NCBI GenBank assembly: GCA_034696485.1
Contig: JAQIWT010001304.1
Coordinates: 1-11,418 of the forward strand
Length of the DNA: 11,418 nt
Reading direction: 5' to 3'
Origin: Isohypsibius dastychi
Taxonomy: Eukaryota > Tardigrada > Eutardigrada > Parachela > Isohypsibiidae
Part shown: positions 1 to 8,710 of the stretch, in pieces
How the letters are laid out: each line of letters begins with the position of its first letter
Position numbering within the stretch: position 1 is the first letter of the stretch
The notes under the pieces: model-generated
Databases searched by the model: none
What the model was told of the DNA's origin: nothing
What the model saw: only the letters and a program-made list of their open reading frames with translations
Translations under genes and position numbers: made by a program

Positions 1-335
1 CGGATTAGAGTATTGGTTATTCATTTTAATTACTCTTGAATAAATACAATTTGCCATGCATGTCAATGCAAGTTAATAGCTAATTTCCGTTTTGACAAAA
101 GATATCACTCTTGATGGCATTATTGCCAAGTGTCGTTTCCGGCTTTCAAGAGTGCCGTCAAGTGACGAGAGAAGGGTCAGAAAAAAAATAATGTCATAAT
201 GCTCAGAAAATCACAAAACTGATTGTGAGATGGAACTGCCCGTTACTTTATTTTTGCGATTTTATGCACTCAGGGAAGGGATTGTAAAATCTTGTGACTC
301 TCTTCTCGTGACAGTCGTCAATCTTAGGATCTCAC
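1..335 (-). other. Part of Unc-4 intron 2
   Basis: This sequence follows the gtgag donor at 335 on the minus strand. No WFQNRR-encoding exon occurs here on either strand, so the intron runs past the left edge. I see no gene in it. Confidence 0.75.
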
Positions 336-980
336 CTGAACTCTGCTCTCGGCAAGGTCAAGTCGCAATGCGATGGCTTCTCTCATAAAAACATCCGGAT
401 AGTGTGAAGTTTCAAAAGACCTTTCCAATTCTTGCAATTGCCATCCTGTAAAATTCGTCCGAGTCCGACGGCGTTTCAGTCCATCTGGTCCATCTGGAAA
501 AAAGCCAAAAACATCAGCATCTCGCTAACATCTTGCAGTTAATTTTTTTGACCTCAGTTTCAAATTTCTCATTAAATTTTCTCTTCAAAATAAAATACTG
601 GTAAAAACGGATGAGTTACCATCATCGAGTTCGTCATCGTTTTTAGCCGAATCCATTCTTTCATCGTTGTTGTCACGCTGTCTGGAGAATTCTGGAAATT
701 GTTTGTCGTGAAATTCTCCCAAATTGTTGAAATCGCATATCGGGAACATTTTCTTCAAATGGTCGGCCGAGCTGGCCGAGCGAGCTTCAGCCAATCTCGC
801 ATTATTTTGCAGCTGACTCATCCAATAATTATGCTGAATTGCTGCAGTGGCGTTAGAAGCCATCACGGCCATCGCCGATTCCGAATTCTGGATCCCGGCG
901 TACATTGAAAAGAATGGAAAACTGCGCGGAAATAAAAATGGCGGATCGAATCCAGAATTGGTTGTAAAATTAGTCGGCAT
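336..980 (-). CDS. unc-4: Unc-4/UNCX-type paired-like homeobox gene, 5' part (two exons, continues off the left edge)
   Basis: This is a homeodomain transcription factor acting in the nucleus; the Unc-4/UNCX family controls neuron and segment identity. Exon 1 is 980-620 (ATG at 980-978) and ends in phase 1 at G|gtaact. Exon 2 is 493-336, entered by ttttttccag|ATGG and left by GTTCAG|gtgag. Joined, they give 173 residues. Residues 128-173 are homeodomain positions 1-46, with [16 protein letters not shown] and [20 protein letters not shown], both close to UNCX. The frame stops at the intron between positions 46 and 47, usual for paired-like homeoboxes, so the WFQNRR helix must lie in an exon to the left. 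Residues 1-120 match nothing I recognise. They include a Phe/Pro-rich stretch (11-30) and an acidic run (about 102-121). The ATG is chosen because the open frame above it has no other ATG before an in-frame TGA near 1124. Confidence 0.93.
494..619 (-). other. Intron 1 of the Unc-4 gene
   Basis: A 126-base GT-AG intron with donor gtaact and a pyrimidine tract before cag. It is phase 1, and the split codon rebuilds Asp. It is one of several short introns that show the genome is compact. Confidence 0.88.
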
Positions 981-1124
981 CTTTCCCTCCGAATAATAAA
1001 GCTCCTTGAATTGCAGTAGTTCAGCAGATATAATATATGAAAGCTCGCAATCATACAAAATCAAAAAGCTACCAAATAGCTGATGCGCCCGATTATTGAA
1101 AAAAATGTGACAAGTTCACTGGAA
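981..1124 (-). promoter_or_regulatory. Probable 5'UTR/promoter-proximal region of Unc-4
   Basis: The frame of the Unc-4 ATG is open here but holds no ATG. An AT-rich TATATTATAT-like stretch lies at about 1028-1037, some 50 bases above the ATG. A possible splice acceptor follows a T-run, with its AG at 1081-1080. Either a TATA-type promoter or a 5'UTR intron acceptor is possible, and the sequence alone does not decide. Confidence 0.3.
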
Positions 1125-2370
1125 CTATGTCGCGTTTTGAGCGTGAGTTGCCAATTAAATTAATCTCACAGAAAGAGTGGTAGGCACCCTTAGGCATTGG
1201 GTCTAAATGCTAATAAGGGGCGTTTTTCGGCCGACTCGAGGGACAGTGGGGCGTGGTAGATGTACACTATTGGCCTGAGACTAATAAAGAGGCAGAGTGG
1301 AATGCTGTCAGTGTTTAATTAACTTGTCAATTTCGATTGAACAATCGACGCGTTGTTGCTGATTAATATAGATATCCAATAATTCCTTCCTTCTTCAATT
1401 TGCCCAACGGCTCAATGATTTTGTCTCTTCCTATTTGAAATAGTTGAATTTGACAATATTTTCGACACAAGCCTGCCACGCGACAGAATGTTGATTTTAG
1501 ATTGGAAAACTTTCATTGAATAAATATTGAAATGACAAACAAGTGATTCACTGTCTACGCGGAAAATTATTCGACAAATCAATTCCAGATAGCAAGTCTG
1601 AAAAACCACGTGACAAACCGAACTGATTTCATGTTGAGACATGATGGAATTAACCTGAAGTGACCGCTTCATTAACACCATCCAGCGGTCTCCCTTTGAA
1701 CAATTAACGTTTTATGAGACTGCGGGCGCTTTGAGGTTGTAATGACTCATGTTTGTCAAGCCTATTGTTATGACTTTTTGACTACTTTATTATCGCGCAT
1801 TTTAACAGAATGATTTTATAGCATCTACCTTGGCACATGTGTTAATCAAATCAGCCCAGTTTACATCCATATTGCGGCCTTCTTAACCTGTGATAAATGC
1901 GTCTTGCATTGGGGCGTCAACCGCAGGGTCAGGTGTGTTGATGATTATGGTCGCACATTTCGTTTGTTTTCATACTTTATGAGTTGGGTGGTTGGAGTCA
2001 AGTGAAAACATTAGTGTAAATGACTGTAAATCGTGGTCTTGGCGAAAAATGCTGGTCCTGGTTATTAATTATATATCAAACGAGCGCATGTCTGTCAGCC
2101 GGAATTTCAGTTCTTCATTTTCAGACCTCTCTAATTTTTGGGAGTCCACTTTGAGGAATATAAGAGCAATGGGTGAAAAAATCTGTTTGTAGGAGTTATT
2201 TTTCATTTGTGGTCTTTCGGCCCCAGTCAAACGGTCGAAGTGCATTAGTAGGTCACCATAGAGGATTTTTAATAGATGCGACTCTTATTAAATTGGGAAT
2301 AGGTATTAATAGCAACCAGTGATTAATACGCGCGTTAATAGGTGCACGAAAGCACTGCATGGAAAGCACT
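1125..2370. other. Intergenic stretch between Unc-4 and the unidentified gene
   Basis: I see no convincing coding exon on either strand. The open frames are short, AT-rich and mostly lack an ATG. The stretch contains AT-rich homeodomain-like sites such as TTAATTAA near 1316-1323 and a CACGTG at 1607-1612. It lies upstream of Unc-4 and downstream of the next gene, so it could hold Unc-4 control elements, but none can be shown. Confidence 0.4.
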
Positions 2371-3033
2371 CTACATACGCTTTTCATGAATCACGAACAA
2401 AACAGCTCCAAAACAAATGGGTTTTTGTTCATCAAAGTACAAAATCACCGGGAAAAACACAATCCCATGAGCAATCCGTAACATTCGAGTGAAAAAAGCA
2501 GAAAATCCAAAGGAAGATGCGACCAAACAAAACACTCTCCAACATAACAGGAATATCCAGTGAGAAATAGGATATCCTTGAAAACTGAAAATGAGCCTCC
2601 CTGCATCTTTCAAATTTCTTGAAATTCTGAAACAAAAAACACAAATGAAAACCAGGTAAATGACGATCACAACGTGAAATTTCAAGCCATTCTGCCAACT
2701 CACATCGGGTAAAATCCTCGTTTCCCATAGGTCTGCTGTTCACCGCCAAGCCAGAGCTTGTTTCCGAAGTTTGTTTCAGCTGGATTACTTTTGAATCTGA
2801 TGCAGGAGAATTCGGTTTTCCGACTCAATTGGAGTCCATGTAGTGCAAACTGCAAAGATGAAACTAGTCAAGCTGAACGTCCATTTCATGAATTACGATG
2901 TACCAAAACGATATCAATCGATGGATAACTTACCTTGTGGCTTTTCTGATATCCATTCAAAACACAAGTGAAGCCAAAGTGCGGAACTCCACGAAATCGG
3001 GAAAAAGGAGAAGAGAACAGCAGCCGTTGCAAA
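2371..3033 (-). CDS. Unidentified spliced gene, 3' part (three exons)
   Basis: I do not recognise the product. Three exons join in one frame. Exon A ends at 2934 with CACAAG|gtaagt. Exon B is 2849-2704 (ctttgcag| to CCCGAT|gtgagt). Exon C is 2626-2371 (tttgtttcag| to a TAG stop). Exon B is open only in the frame set by exon A. Its 48 codons include the peptides LQLSRKTEFSCIRFK and LWLGGEQQTYGKRGFYP. Exon C continues in phase 2 with ISRNLKDAGRLIFSFQGY, then turns hydrophobic, with two or three possible membrane segments (about W-I-F-L-L-C-W onward). The 5' limit of exon A is uncertain. The frame is open back to 3098, acceptors are possible at 3033 or 3074, and no ATG is present, so further 5' exons are missing. 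The hydrophobic end could instead be run-on translation past an unseen splice. Confidence 0.55.
2627..2703 (-). other. Intron in the unidentified gene (B/C)
   Basis: A 77-base intron with a gtgagt donor and a long pyrimidine tract ending in tttgtttcag, phase 2. The frame continues across it without a stop. Confidence 0.6.
2850..2933 (-). other. Intron in the unidentified gene (A/B)
   Basis: An 84-base intron with a near-consensus gtaagt donor and a ctttgcag acceptor, phase 0. It is the strongest donor in this locus and the main reason for placing a gene on the minus strand here. Confidence 0.6.
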
Positions 3034-3257
3034 CTGAATTGGCGTTGGCCAGTGCAGACGGCACCACCGCTGGCCTCAGTTCGAACGTGAAGACCGAGTC
3101 AAGCGGGGCAGACTGTCTGATAAGGCGGCACAGACCACAACAACAGAAAACTCTTTCTACTAACGTCCCCCCTAGAAAACTTATTATTTATCACTACTTC
3201 TACCGTTGTCGTTCATTTAATAGTTGGTTCAAGATGTTAGCTAGGAAAAGCAGGTGA
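2898..3257 (+). CDS. Possible small secreted-protein ORF, antisense to the unidentified gene
   Basis: An ATG-initiated frame of 119 codons. The N-terminus has a hydrophobic run (WITYLVAFLISIQ, about residues 9-21) followed by SEA, which could be a signal peptide and cleavage site. A Gly-Lys-Arg-Arg-Arg string near residues 35-39 resembles a prohormone cleavage and amidation signal. The rest is Ser/Thr/Gln-rich with no known domain. It overlaps exon A and an intron of the minus-strand gene, which has better splice-site support, so the two calls compete. It may simply be a chance frame opposite a real exon. Confidence 0.18.
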   Translation: MYQNDINRWITYLVAFLISIQNTSEAKVRNSTKSGKRRREQQPLQTELALASADGTTAGLSSNVKTESSGADCLIRRHRPQQQKTLSTNVPPRKLIIYHYFYRCRSFNSWFKMLARKSR

Positions 3258-5076
3258 TCTCGAATCAAACGTTTGACTGGGGCGGTTGCCAAATTTTTGC
3301 TTGATTGACTCAACCAGCATCGAACTTCTCCGGCGGCTCAAAAACGATATCGCTGAAATACATGTAAATTAGTCTTCCAGTTATTCTGCGTGACAGTCAG
3401 TATCTGAGAATGTGGTAAATTTATACACAAAAAGTCTCGCATGAAATTTGAATGCCTCAAACCGAATATGCAATCCGTGAAAATTTATGTGTATTTCAAA
3501 GATCATCGGGTCAAATTCTGGATTTTACGAATCAGGCAAAGCATTTTCGTTCGACGTGATTTTTCTCGCAGTTTCAGAAACTGACAATTCTAAGCACGAC
3601 CCGTAATTAGGGTGATCAAATAAAGCAGTTGCGCGCTGGTGTACAAATAATCGCGAGACTGTTTGACTTTAATTTTCTGGAGAGGCCTGTGAATTTCCGG
3701 TTCAGTGTGAGTTTAATGGGATATCGGCAATTCGGCGGAAAAGTGGCCTGGAGGTCTGCGCTCAATGGGAATGAATAGAGAGTAAATAGAATTTAAAGCG
3801 AAACGATACCGGGGAGAATTGAAATGCATTTAAAGTGTTGATCTAATCGATGATTAAACGATCGTTGAAATATTTATTCAAACTCATTTTGGCAACATGT
3901 TACCATGTCAATGGTCACGTTGGATGAAGCATAAAACACGAGTTCAGGTGAAGTGAAACCGTACTCTGACGAAAGTCTGTAAAAACAATAAAATCCGTTC
4001 AAGTTTCGTTTTTAAAAACTGGGCTCCAGACAATTCGGAAACTAACTGATCATCAACATCAAACAATAGCTAACAAGGGGAATCGAATGAATTTAAAATC
4101 GGATGAATTCGTATGGGCGTTTTGAATTAATTTGTTATGATCCGCTGAATCGAGACCTAGGGGGTTTGAAAGAAAGTTGAAATTAAGTGGATCTTATTCG
4201 TTACAACTGTGATCCCTTGAGAACGAATAAATCTCGCTCATCTGTTTTTCAGATCACGGGATAAATGAAAATGGATTCGAATGAATAAGCAGTAATCTGT
4301 TTTAAAGTCATTTCTATTCTCAAGGGGGTAGCTTTGATTCTATTCAACGGGTTACGAATTGCGCCATTTGCCAGCAAAAGTCACAGTGGAATGAGAACAA
4401 AGACAGGCTAAACTTGTGGATGACTTATGAAAAATATACCAGGCCAATTCAATTCACCGATTCAATCATTGCCGACTTTGATGGTCTCAGCTTGTTCTCC
4501 ATACTTTTCTCTATTGAACGGTGCATCACATTATGATCGGAGAAGCGGAGAGCAAAGCGAAGGTGCTTCTCAGATTGAAATGTAAAATTATAATGATTGA
4601 AACTGTTTCGCGATAATTTCTGAAGACCATGTTGTTATTTCAAAGCAATTAAAAAGTAATTTGTTGGCGAGAAATGTATTGATTCTTGTCTGTAGCCCGG
4701 CCTAAATTTTCAACGAGGGAGTGATTTACAATCTATCGGCTTTCAATCGAAAAACCGTCAATTTTCGCCGATTTTTGATGAACAGACGAGTCAACTATGT
4801 AATTACATGCTGTATTGTATCTTAAAGCAATTCCATTTGGGTAATTTGGTTTTCCTTTCTGGTGAAACAGCCCACTCTGTGATTAACTGAGTGATACTAT
4901 GTTTAGCGATACGGCCTTTTGAATGACCGTTAAATTACGCGTGCATTTTCCTTACAACAAGGCTTTCTCAGCGCCATCTTGAGTGCCGTTTTGACTTGAA
5001 CTACAGATCTACCATCAAAGCCTCTCGTGAGGAGCTTGTTGCAGTTGCACTGCGCTATCAAGCCACCACACTGCAC

Positions 5077-5096
5077 CACGTGACGAGTACCACGTG
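5077..5096. promoter_or_regulatory. Paired CACGTG E-boxes
   Basis: Two ACCACGTG motifs (CACGTG at 5077-5082 and 5091-5096) start 14 bases apart in the same flanking context. Canonical E-boxes bind bHLH factors. Any role here is inference, since no gene start lies close by. Confidence 0.25.
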
Positions 5097-5337
5097 TCAA
5101 ACTAGGGGTGACGATTTGAAGAGACTTCAGAGAGAAAATTGTCTTCTGATTTTATTTTCGAGTGATTCCGATTCGACCTCACTAATGTGAGGCGACACCT
5201 TTTGTAGAGAATTTAAAGCTCTATAACTCAGTTGTAACATATTTTCTTAATATCCATCAGAAAAGCCGTGCCCCTACTTCTGGAGAAACCCAATGAAAAC
5301 ATGGGCTTTCTATATTACCGCCCGATGACTATATTGT

Positions 5338-5350
5338 CCCCCCCCCCCCC
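5338..5350 (+). repeat. C homopolymer run
   Basis: Thirteen C in a row, followed by G. Its length in the genome is likely variable and its length in an assembly is unreliable. Confidence 0.9.
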
Positions 5351-5657
5351 GCAAAATCATGAGCAAAGCGGTGAGTTCGGAGGTCAGATACAGCAGAAGT
5401 TCCATCTGCGTCTGGGCTCACTACATTCTGTCTCCTTGGGGAGTTGGACTTAAGTTCAAAAGTTTCCACCGATCCAACTTTCTCCATGTACGTTATTCAT
5501 AAAGCAAGACAACCAGAACAAAACCATGCCCGAGATGGTTTCATGATTTAGCTCGTTTTTTCTGATTCCGAAAACATACTCTGTACAACGGAGTAAAGAC
5601 ATCCGGCGAAAATCAGTCTTGCTGGTACGGGGAAAAAAGTGTGTCAACTCTATCTAT

Positions 5658-5695
5658 CCCCCCCCCCCCCGCCCCCCAATCCACACGGGGGGGGG
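5658..5695. repeat. C-tract/G-tract inverted repeat
   Basis: Thirteen C (5658-5670), one G and six C (5672-5677) are followed after nine bases by nine G (5687-5695). The arms can pair into a GC hairpin, and both strands carry G-runs able to stack. It lies just beyond the possible last exon of the receptor gene. Confidence 0.85.
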
Positions 5696-5705
5696 ACAAA
5701 ACGTT

Positions 5706-5821
5706 TTACGAGTACTTGAATGGCGAAAAGTCTGTTTTCATCAGTTCAGCACTCAGATCCACGTTTTCTTGGTCCCCCGGAGAGGTTAAGTATAAAACAA
5801 CATGATTCCTTGAGAATAAAC
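5706..5821 (-). CDS. Candidate last exon of the GPCR gene (cytoplasmic tail)
   Basis: A long pyrimidine-rich tract ends in ctggcag at 5824-5822. The exon then reads, from a phase 1 junction, LFSRNHVVLYLTSPG, then an acidic tail ending SPFKYS and a TAA stop (37 residues). The start resembles the helix 8 segment that follows NPxxY in rhodopsin-class receptors (Y-x-L-F-S-R-N), which fits the C-terminus of the upstream receptor. It depends on an unresolved upstream exon ending in phase 1. The supposed hydrophobic segment just before it is probably only the intron's pyrimidine tract. Confidence 0.45.
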
Positions 5822-6277
5822 CTGCCAGTCGAGAAGAAAACGAGCGAAAAACGAAGATAAACAGTGAAAAACACCAACAATGTAGCTGGTCTTTCCTGGT
5901 CTCGCACATCGAAAGCTAGCTCAACCTGGCCCTGCAAAACATCGGAAACCAAAATAACCAACCTAAAATGATATTTTAAGATCAGAATATGCGAGATTCA
6001 CAGCACGGCAGGAGAGCAAGAAGTCTGGAAAAACAACGAAGTCGATCAAGGATTCGACGTAGATTGTGAGCAGAAGCAAGAGAGAAACCGACCGCAAGTA
6101 ACTCCATTCGAAAGTTCTCACAAAATACTTCCAGAAAAGTGGGAGTAGAATAGGGTGGCGGCAAAATGTGAAGAAAACGAGATCAAAAACGCAAAATTGA
6201 ACATTATGTTGGTCACCCCTGCTCTGCACCACGTAAAGCGTGTGTGGTGTCTTGTAACGCCAGCGGCGTGACGTCAC
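5822..6277 (-). other. Unresolved helix 6-7 region of the GPCR gene
   Basis: Helices 6 and 7 should be encoded here if the receptor is intact. One frame is open from 6277 to 5963. It encodes a hydrophobic run with CRHP (compare the CWxP of helix 6) and then a second run ending IDFVVF (compare NPxxY). A second frame, entered from the acceptor at 6224 in phase with exon 2, gives another hydrophobic run (NIMFNFAFLISFSSHF) ending at a phase 1 donor that could join the tail exon at 5821. Neither reconstructs both helices convincingly. Polypyrimidine stretches also look hydrophobic when translated. The gene may be intact with unseen exons, or broken. Confidence 0.35.
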
Positions 6278-7833
6278 GAAAGTTTTTGGAACAGCATATT
6301 AGCGACAATGAGGCGTCGTCGTCGTTGTCTAATGAAAGCTTCATTGGCAGCAGGTTGCTGCGCACCCACGCGTTGCGTGCGCGCGAAATCCAAACCTAGC
6401 TTGACGAGTACGGCGATGACAACCAAGCCCGAGATGATGTAAGGAACAAAAGTGTGCAACACGAAAAACATTTGCCCCAGGTTACCATGACCTATGAAAA
6501 TACATTGTCCGAGTGGTGTACGAGTGAATGAGCCGCCAATGTCGAAAAAGTGCAGTAGACCGAATAGAATCCCAACTGACCAGGTTGCGATGACTTGTCC
6601 AACGGTCACCTTTAAGAATATAGCACGGTGAACAGAGAAACGCATGGTTACTCATCGAACAGTGACTACCCGATTTGTTTTTCGAAACTAGGATTGTCGA
6701 GTCAATAAGATTTGCAGTTATATGTCATCTCTGCGCTAACGAGAATTGTTTTCAATGATTTGAATGTTCATTGTTCTGGTGTTCCATATCGAGAGTGACT
6801 TCGAAATTCACACTTTTAAAAAAAGACCTACCATACATAACACTTTAACAACACTTTAACATGTTGTTTTTACAATTTTTTCTTGTTTGAAACAACAGAA
6901 ATAAAGCAGCAAGGTATTTCTTTTTGTTCCCAAATATCCTGATCATCCCCCCCCCCCCCCCCCCCCACTTATGACCTGGGCGAGTATACGTACACACTCC
7001 GCACAAACTGCGAATTGTTCCACATACAAGCACGTGCCATTTCATCCGGTTTGAAAGCTAATTTCATTCGGTTTGAAAGCTGAGAATCCCGCACATCACC
7101 TCTTCGACAGCTCGTGTCACCTCCAACATTTTAGAGAATTTTCCCTTTTTTGCCACCACCTCATGCAAAATAATTTTAAGAATTCTCTTTCCTGGAAAAA
7201 AGTTGGTGGGAAGGCGATCTCTGCGAGCATTGTTCAGCCTTGCTGCCGTGATGTGGCTCCCTCTATTCATCTTGTCATATTGAATTCAAGCTGTAGGCTC
7301 ATTTACCCGTTTCAAACAAAACTAGTAAGTGGAACATGTTCCTCGACCACATCATTGGAGGGAGAAGGAAAATTGTTAGACAAAGTTTGCATGGTTTTGA
7401 AGCTCACCCTGTTTTTTTTCCAGACCGCGTATTGATCAGGCATGCAGATTGCTACAAATCGATTCAGCGCCAAGAAGACATTCGCCCAAACTGCAGCTGT
7501 AATCAATGCTATAAAGACAAGCATGATGTAATGACACCCAATTAGCGGCATTACGACGCCTTTATCCTGGAGAAATACGGACAAATTTGTCCACGCAAAA
7601 CATGCACACACTAAGAAGAACGTGAAGACCATGTTGGTAATCAGAACACCCGTTCCTGATCGCAGTGACCTTTTTCGAATGATGATAATCAGAATGACAG
7701 CGTTGTTTATGACTCCGAAAACTGATAGTACAAGGACGAGGGCATACCATCTAACGATGGTTGCGGAAAACAGGCGTGTTGAAGTGGAGAAGTTGTTTGA
7801 GGAAAAATTAGCATGGTAATTCAACGACGACAT
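6278..7833 (-). CDS. Divergent rhodopsin-class (class A) GPCR, helices 1 to 6 start (two exons)
   Basis: This is a plasma-membrane receptor; the ligand is unknown. Exon 1 is 7833-7408 (142 codons), ending AGG|gtgagc. Exon 2 starts at 6609 after ttcttaaag and is open to 6274. The join is phase 0, across a 798-base intron. The N-terminus has Asn glycosylation sites (NFS). Helix 1 has GVINNAV. Helix 3 starts with Cys100 and carries NRF at 124-126, exactly the 25-residue Cys-to-Arg spacing of the family. Trp152 is the helix 4 tryptophan, Cys178 the loop 2 disulphide partner and Pro198 the helix 5 proline. An Arg-rich loop (RQRRRR, 236-241) precedes helix 6. Helix 2 lacks the usual Asp, and the DRY motif is NRF. 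After LIVANMLFQKLS the frame meets TGA at 6274, so a donor near 6277 or truncation is needed. IC2 and helix 4 resemble the Tre1/moody-like group only loosely. Confidence 0.82.
6947..6966 (+). repeat. C homopolymer run of 20
   Basis: Twenty consecutive C inside the GPCR intron (G on the transcribed strand's RNA). It is the longest homopolymer in the window. Confidence 0.92.
7039..7082. repeat. 22-bp tandem duplication
   Basis: Two adjacent copies of atttcatccggtttgaaagc plus two bases, at 7039-7060 and 7061-7082. They differ by a C/T in the middle and at the last base. The duplication lies in the GPCR intron and is probably recent. Confidence 0.88.
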
Positions 7834-7835
7834 TG

Positions 7836-7930
7836 CTGAAGTTGCGAAAAAAGAAAGGAATAAATCAAATTTGGACGGAAGCCGCGAGAAGGAGATATAA
7901 TGATGAGGGCGTAGTGGTGGATTGTCTCAC
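7836..7930 (-). other. Probable 5'UTR intron of the GPCR gene
   Basis: A pyrimidine tract (ttcctttcttttttcgcaacttcag) ends at 7836, two bases before the ATG. A usable donor, GCAT|gtgaga, lies at 7930, giving an intron of 95 bases. Acceptor support is good and the donor is a guess. Confidence 0.5.
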
Positions 7931-8710
7931 ATGCCGTTATTAATTCTGTGTCGTACCAAACGGAAGTGCAAGGATGGGAAAAACTCTGATGCCGATAATG
8001 GATAATTGGAAAACGGCCTCGATTGATTAACCAAGAACTGGTGGTTGGGACGATCAGGGTGTGTGATTATCCAGGTAGTTCAAGCATTCTCTGGAAAACC
8101 AGCTCTGAATAAAGTGACATAATTGATACCTCCGTGTTTCACAGATGTAGGAGATAGATAATACCATGGGGGTTGAGGAGGTCGCTGCAGTCACGTGATC
8201 TAGCATGGTACAGAATCGAAATTTATACAGGGATTTCGCCGATTATTGGGGGCTGCTGGAAACGTATCATTCGGAATTCATCAGCTTTTCGCCTAGATGA
8301 TAAGAGAAAAAATCTTCTTTTTTATGAAACCATTTCAACAAGGAACCGACAAGCCTTTATATTTTTAAAATCAAGGCACAAATTATTTTGCTATTTTGGA
8401 GCAAGGCGAGACGCGACTCGCACTGTCAAGCGACGGCACCAACGTATAGGCTGCGTCGTCGTATGCGTGAACGTATGCCTATAACTCGTCGCAATGTTGG
8501 ATGGCGTCAACTAACGTAACGAGGGGAGTGCCATTTGTAAATCTATACTGATATCTTTGCAGGTGTACTGTATGTGGACCATCAAAATGCGAACGAAATT
8601 CAAATCATTGAATCAATTGGATAAGCAGTAATTAGTCATATCTACGGTAATACATTGAAAACAATTGTCTTCACGGTATCGAAGCTCACCATGTTTTCGC
8701 CCGATGTTTT
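7931..8710. other. Intergenic stretch upstream of the GPCR gene
   Basis: No supported gene. One plus-strand frame near 8173-8484 lacks an ATG and shows no known motif. The GPCR promoter should lie in the low part of this stretch, but I see no clear TATA box or initiator. Confidence 0.4.

Larger units (their letters stand above)
3258..5705. other. Long gene-poor stretch
   Basis: About 2.4 kb with no coding frame I can support on either strand. Frames are short and lack a combination of ATG and usable splice sites. It holds a pair of CACGTG motifs, two C-tracts and a C/G hairpin near 5658-5695. It separates the unidentified gene from the GPCR 3' end and could contain promoter sequence for the former. 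Confidence 0.45.
6610..7407 (-). other. GPCR intron 1
   Basis: A phase 0 intron from donor gtgagc to acceptor cttaaag, inside the intracellular loop 2 coding region (KKNR|VTVG). At about 800 bases it is much longer than the other introns in the window, and it holds a 20-base C-run and a 22-bp tandem duplication. I see no further exon in it. Confidence 0.75.

Noticed and set aside
699-908. Plus-strand open frame in Unc-4 exon 1
   Set aside because: It is a shadow of the Unc-4 coding exon on the other strand.
1673-1681. Minus-strand ATG followed by CTTCAG|gttaat, a possible start exon
   Set aside because: Only nine codons, and no in-phase downstream exon with a recognisable product was found.
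5258-5453. Plus-strand exon-like frame after a catcag acceptor, reading through the C-run as a Pro stretch
   Set aside because: The frame depends on the exact length of a 13-base C-run and has no linked exon or known motif.
5746-5961. Hydrophobic minus-strand frames that look like a transmembrane helix before the tail exon
   Set aside because: The sequence is a long pyrimidine tract ending in cag, typical of an intron end, which translates as Phe/Leu/Ser-rich in any frame.
7073-7435. Plus-strand open frame of 120 codons opposite GPCR exon 1 and intron
   Set aside because: It starts at TTG with no ATG near its beginning, has no recognisable motif, and lies opposite a well-supported receptor exon.
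8173-8484. Plus-strand frame of 103 codons
   Set aside because: The frame opens at TTG and not ATG, and nothing in the peptide resembles a domain.
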